NCBI RefSeq assembly: GCF_932276165.1
Contig: NC_064006.1
Location: forward strand, 1,178,001-1,242,000
Length of the DNA: 64,000 bases
Reading direction: 5' to 3'
Origin: Plutella xylostella
Taxonomy: Eukaryota > Arthropoda > Insecta > Lepidoptera > Plutellidae
Shown here: one piece after another, positions 61,201 to 64,000 of the stretch
Layout of the letters: every line of letters starts with the position of its first letter
Numbering within the stretch: position 1 is the first letter of the stretch
Made by a program: the position numbers and the translations under genes
The notes under the pieces: generated by a model
What the model saw: the letters and a program-made list of their open reading frames with translations, nothing else
The model's database searches: none
Told to the model about the DNA's origin: nothing

Positions 61201-61530
61201 GAGTGACATTCAGGTCACGGTGAGTAGCCAACAGGACCCCTCCACCCATCGTCTGCTTAGTTAGCTCGTAATTACGATCACGACGCCACACCATATACCT
61301 ACTATCAAGGAGCTCGGAGTCCTGGATACTGTCCACCAACCATGATTCAGTAATTGCGATAATTTGATAGAAGTTTAATGACAGATTCCGCTTAAACTGA
61401 CTAGTTTTGCCTCGTAATCCCCGTACATTCTGATAATAGATACTTAGATTGTTGCTATCGTACTCTAAACACGTAAAATAACAACATATTAGCAACAGTG
61501 TGTTTATCATACAGCGAACAAATAAAGCTT
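58233..61530 (-). mobile_element. CR1-like non-LTR retrotransposon with intact ORF2
   Basis: A - strand LINE. The 3' end is a tail of AAAAT units (TTTTATTTTATTTTATT on the + strand, 58233-58262), as CR1-type elements end in short repeats instead of poly(A) (family knowledge). The coding frame 58574-61510 is complete. No upstream ORF1 with a PHD/esterase or zinc-finger signature was found before 61510, so the copy is 5' truncated at or just upstream of the endonuclease, or belongs to a lineage with a short 5' region. Confidence 0.85.
58574..61510 (-). CDS. ORF2: APE-type endonuclease and reverse transcriptase
   Basis: 978 residues without a stop or frameshift. The endonuclease starts at about residue 22 (SIYYQNVRGLRGK), with metal-site E in ITESWL (54-59), LGDFN (173-177) and the DSHH histidine (250-253). 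RT starts at about residue 530 with FISPIHKKG. It continues with NYRPISKL, QHGFLKGRSTVTNL, TDYSKAFDRVDH (614-625), GVPQGSLLGPLLF (671-683) and the catalytic FADDMKIY (702-709), followed by NPSKCFHVTF, RDLGVTHDSKL and the C-terminal RRMHLLPLIRRREIADSL. The order EN-RT without RNase H, and these motifs, fit the CR1/Daphne/L2 group; I cannot fix the clade. Initiation at 61510 is formal, since the true 5' end may be missing. Intact catalytic residues suggest recent insertion. Confidence 0.85.
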   Translation of the reverse strand: MINTLLLICCYFTCLEYDSNNLSIYYQNVRGLRGKTSQFKRNLSLNFYQIIAITESWLVDSIQDSELLDSRYMVWRRDRNYELTKQTMGGGVLLATHRDLNVTPRPEWKSTAEDIWISIKVPTHNRDSHYLHVGLLYLCKQNEGLSFSQQLNNFFNKLNEIMILYPLDRFLVLGDFNMSRIHWNSASNVTYLSPSNAKSQDEFKLLDELNTCNLLQYNNIHNDYGKILDLVLCTDDVEVRNCDYPFVPLDSHHKALQININLSCHKPLKCAQRTKYCYYKANYEAILEEMSQIEWVNEFSSGSIECDVKRFYDILYRLRDKHVPKKKLTNSDKFPAWFSPALLKILKEKSKFLKKYNKYKMKCDESAVKLLSKRAKTLETECYHNYIARVECSISDNPKYFWSHMKTLSITKSMPSNMTFNDRTTSSGDEICNLFSDYFQSMFLTPDSNNQYVQDDCDGKSVCDISTLEATVDDVLRELRGLDINKSGGPDEIPPAFLIRCSDQLAFPLSILFSKSMSEGIVPVIWKAAFISPIHKKGPKNLVSNYRPISKLCIISKIFERIVYNQLYAALHNSFSLSQHGFLKGRSTVTNLLILNEQLTENMENHLQTDVIYTDYSKAFDRVDHKLLLCKLHRAGIRGDLFRWFSSYIDNRSQAVVVSNYTSGWINVPSGVPQGSLLGPLLFVIFINDIDSCFHSSKVLSFADDMKIYKPIRTIADAEALQADLKRLDSYCSQNKLDLNPSKCFHVTFSRKKVGINFTYTLKDHSLQKVDEIRDLGVTHDSKLLFDAHINNIVKKASKNLGFIMRSSKDFKNAKTLKILYCTYVRSSLEYASQIWNPRYNIYANRIESIQKKFMRFLNFRVKSNVREYHASCRRMHLLPLIRRREIADSLLLMKIVRGDIDCPELLSKVNFYVPIRPRRLPPTFYISNVSTNYRKNTYLWRACNAFNKLVPDHLDIDIFHSSISSARRKLSDMFFKP

Positions 61531-63245
61531 AAATCATCCATTCTTACAAGGATTTGAATTCGCATTCCGTGTAAGTAGTAGGTATAACAGTCAGAACGTT
61601 CGAGTCCACAACATGTAGGTATAATAATATTATATATATAAATAAAAAGCATTATACGAATCCTTAAAACACTTTTATCGAACATGATATTTTCAAAGGA
61701 AGATTCTAGAACAGGGGTTTAATATGCGGAAAATGTCTTTAAGCTCCGGGCTTCAGCCTGCACACATGATCAGATAAATCGGATTTTCTCAAAGCGTCCT
61801 GAAAATTTCTGACTTCATATTATCTACGTAGTACCTGAATTGAATATTGTAATGATGCCAGCAAACGTATCCTATCTATCTTCAGGTGTCTGATAAGAGT
61901 TTAGTTATCCGAAAAGGGGGTTACTAAGGGGGCAGACTAAACAAATTTTGATTAGTAGGATGTTATGTAAAACATGCTTTACTATAGAAACTTTGTTGCT
62001 TACCAAAAAATTTGAGCCATTTGGTGTCAGCGTTTTGTAAAGTATTATGTTGGTACTGATGTTAATATCATTTTCCAAAAGGATTATATGAGCTAATGGC
62101 AGATTATTATTTAATAATGAAATATTTGCCTGTTGCGGTATTATAAATGATCTACAGGGATATGTAGGTATAATGATTGTATTATGCACCTACCTATTAA
62201 TAATAAACGAACTTTATGCTAACCATTTCATGTATCAATTAATTTGTTATCTTTTGAGAGAAAATAAAGCGGATTTAACTTATAAATCAGTATAACACAA
62301 AGAGTTACTATTATCATATTACACAAAGAGTTCAAAGTTTCCAGGAATTTCGTCACAAGTAAACCTTCCTAATCCAAGCTAAAAAAAAATAAGAATTTAT
62401 AACTACAGCCGTCCTTTTAAAAGCGCATCAGAATATTAACCATTACTTTATTAACATAACCAGCTAAAACGTAAATATTATGTTCTAATTAATAAATTAT
62501 CGAGTCCATGAAAATGGCATTTTGTGGATGGAACTTTTCATGGTTTTTTAAATTAAATAAAACATTTTAATTGCTTACGAGTGTATTAAAAGCATTGCGT
62601 TATTATTATCCTCCTAGTAGTCAAAGGTTTAACCATGGTTTAACACTTGTCCAACTCACTGACACTATTTAGCAGCTGTAATCTTTAAATCGGCTTACTG
62701 GAGGTTTAAAGCACGTAGCTATAAGAGCTTTAATGGAACTTACTGCAGAACTGTTTAAAGACCTCTGGAGCTTACAAGTAACATGTAGGTGGTGTATGTG
62801 TAAGATTTCAGGGAAATACCTACGTGTATACCTAAACTTTGCACAATAAATGCCGGGTGTAATAAAGTATATAATATGAACTGAATATACTGTTATATAA
62901 ATACATTTATTTTACCTTTGGGCTTTTGCTCGCGGCATTTAATTTCGTAGTAAGAAAATTGGTTCAGTCGTTTCAGCTACTTCACCACAGACACATTATA
63001 CTTATAACTTTCTCCTTTTGCCGTCGGGGGTTTAAAATGAATGTAAAATTTCCAACCACTTTATCTACTAAACTGGCGTAATTTACATCACACACTAAAC
63101 TATTAAAGTATTAAATAAATAAACTAGAGAGAATCGATAGTTGAGCGGCACACTCACTATACTACAAAGTCCCTATTACATTGCACAGTGATTAGGAAAC
63201 GTGAATGTTTGTTTGGATATTAAATTTATCCCTGTTGTTTAAAAA
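61531..63245. other. gene-free stretch
   Basis: AT-rich. At about 62005-62045 there is a trace of MITE family A (GCCATTTGGTGTCAGCGTTT), and another end near 62520-62590. No gene seen. Confidence 0.4.
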
Positions 63246-63530
63246 ACCATCATCATCACAACCCATTCTGTCCCCACAACTACGTGGCCTAGGCCTAGTC
63301 GACCGCGCTGTCCTAGTGCGTATTGGTAGACCCCAACACAAGCGAGCTTCTGCTGAGAGAGTTGTCGGGTAAGCGGGCACTGGGCAACCCGACTGTCAGA
63401 TGTAACGACAGCGCTGAAACAACAACCGGGACCCACGGCTAAACGTGCCGTCTGAAGCACGGATAAAGCATGCTACGACTGTAATCCAAGAATGGGGTGT
63501 CAGAGGCGAATATAGCTGAATGATGATTGT
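63246..63530 (-). repeat. dispersed repeat, probable SINE/LINE tail
   Basis: Contains CCATCATCATCACAACCCAT, CCGGGACCCACGGCTAAACG and CGTCTGAAGCACGGA, blocks I associate with common lepidopteran SINE/LINE 3' regions (memory only). No second copy in the window. Confidence 0.4.
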
Positions 63531-63555
63531 CCAACACACACAGAAAACGCATCTA

Positions 63556-63779
63556 CAGTCCAACTATAAAGTCCTGACATTAAAAAGTGCGATTTTGCAA
63601 AGACTTTTTATCATTATCAGTCATTTACTTACATTTGTATACATTATAAAAATAAAATTCCGATTGATAATGGCTTTTTAACGGATTTGTCTTTAAATAA
63701 ATATAATATATTGATTAAATACGGTCTTTAACAATTAGTTTGGATCGACTTCCGTTTTCAGGACTTTATAGTTTTACTG
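63556..63779. mobile_element. 224-bp MITE, CAGTC-type TIRs, TA flanks, copy 2
   Basis: CAGTCCAACTATAAAGTCCT at the left and, reverse-complemented, CAGTAAAACTATAAAGTCCT at the right, with TA at 63554-63555 and 63780-63781. About 85% alike to 50954-51179 by eye. Confidence 0.75.
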
Positions 63780-64000
63780 TAAGTGTAGACTCTGCTTTAT
63801 CACCACATGTGGGGTTTCGCTCATTCGGTCCAGAATTTATAAACTCATGCATTGTGTAGTGAAGTTTTACGGTTACGCTCGAGCAGTTAAATTGTTGGAA
63901 CTGGGAAACTATCCCGTTCTATTGTGTAAGTATGTGGAATATTTACAGTTCGTTCGTTCGTTCGTTCAAATAATAATTAAGGATAAACTAGTGTTACATG

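Overview
The window is eukaryotic nuclear DNA, almost certainly from a moth or butterfly. It is AT-rich and gene-poor. It has a spliced insect biogenic-amine receptor gene, tRNA-derived SINEs, short Helitron-like repeats of a kind typical of Lepidoptera, CR1-like and RTE-like non-LTR retrotransposons, and many inverted-repeat elements (MITEs). Nothing resembles an operon, a CRISPR array or a bacterial gene.

The only recognisable host gene is a beta-adrenergic-like octopamine receptor, best matched to Octbeta2R. It has four coding exons on the + strand (36296-36453, 38308-38431, 38955-39089, 42141-42875) that join in frame into a 383-residue seven-helix receptor. Intron 3 holds a cluster of decayed, partly duplicated copies of exon 3 (TM3 and DRY motif) between 39328 and 40346. 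Intron 2 carries a fragment of one dispersed MITE family, and a LINE 3' end in intron 1 stops about 30 bases before the exon 2 acceptor.

Left part (1-26 kb): a mosaic of nested elements. (1) 2139-2609 is a MITE split by a SINE. (2) 11157-12596 is a SINE split by a 1.2-kb TIR transposon that carries a two-exon transposase-like N-terminus, whose intron holds a further MITE. (3) 15141-17188 is a 5'-truncated CR1-like element split by a 1013-bp foldback element with a perfect 9-bp target duplication and inverted arrays of CGAAT-like motifs. (4) 17189-19055 is a second CR1-like element with a chimeric reverse-transcriptase junction. (5) 19840-22907 is a 3-kb element with 22-bp TIRs and a reiterated TAGAACAATGACGG-like motif, containing decayed RTE-like LINE remains.

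Middle (26441-34272): a young Ty3/gypsy-type LTR retrotransposon on the - strand. It has 1059/1022-bp LTRs, a CCAC target duplication, tRNA-Lys-type primer site, polypurine tract, one intact 1333-residue gag-pol frame and an extra small proline/lysine-rich frame where some relatives have env.

Right part (43-64 kb): long stretches with no recognisable feature (about 44.9-49.3 kb, 51.2-52.0 kb, 61.5-63.2 kb), more MITE, SINE and Helitron-like copies, and at 58233-61510 a CR1-like retrotransposon with an uninterrupted 978-residue endonuclease/reverse-transcriptase frame.

Most of the content is transposon biology. The points most worth following are the exon-3 copies in the receptor gene, the two repeat-arm (foldback-like) elements, the SINE/transposon/MITE nest, and the extra frame of the LTR element. 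Family assignments come from remembered motifs, not from searches.
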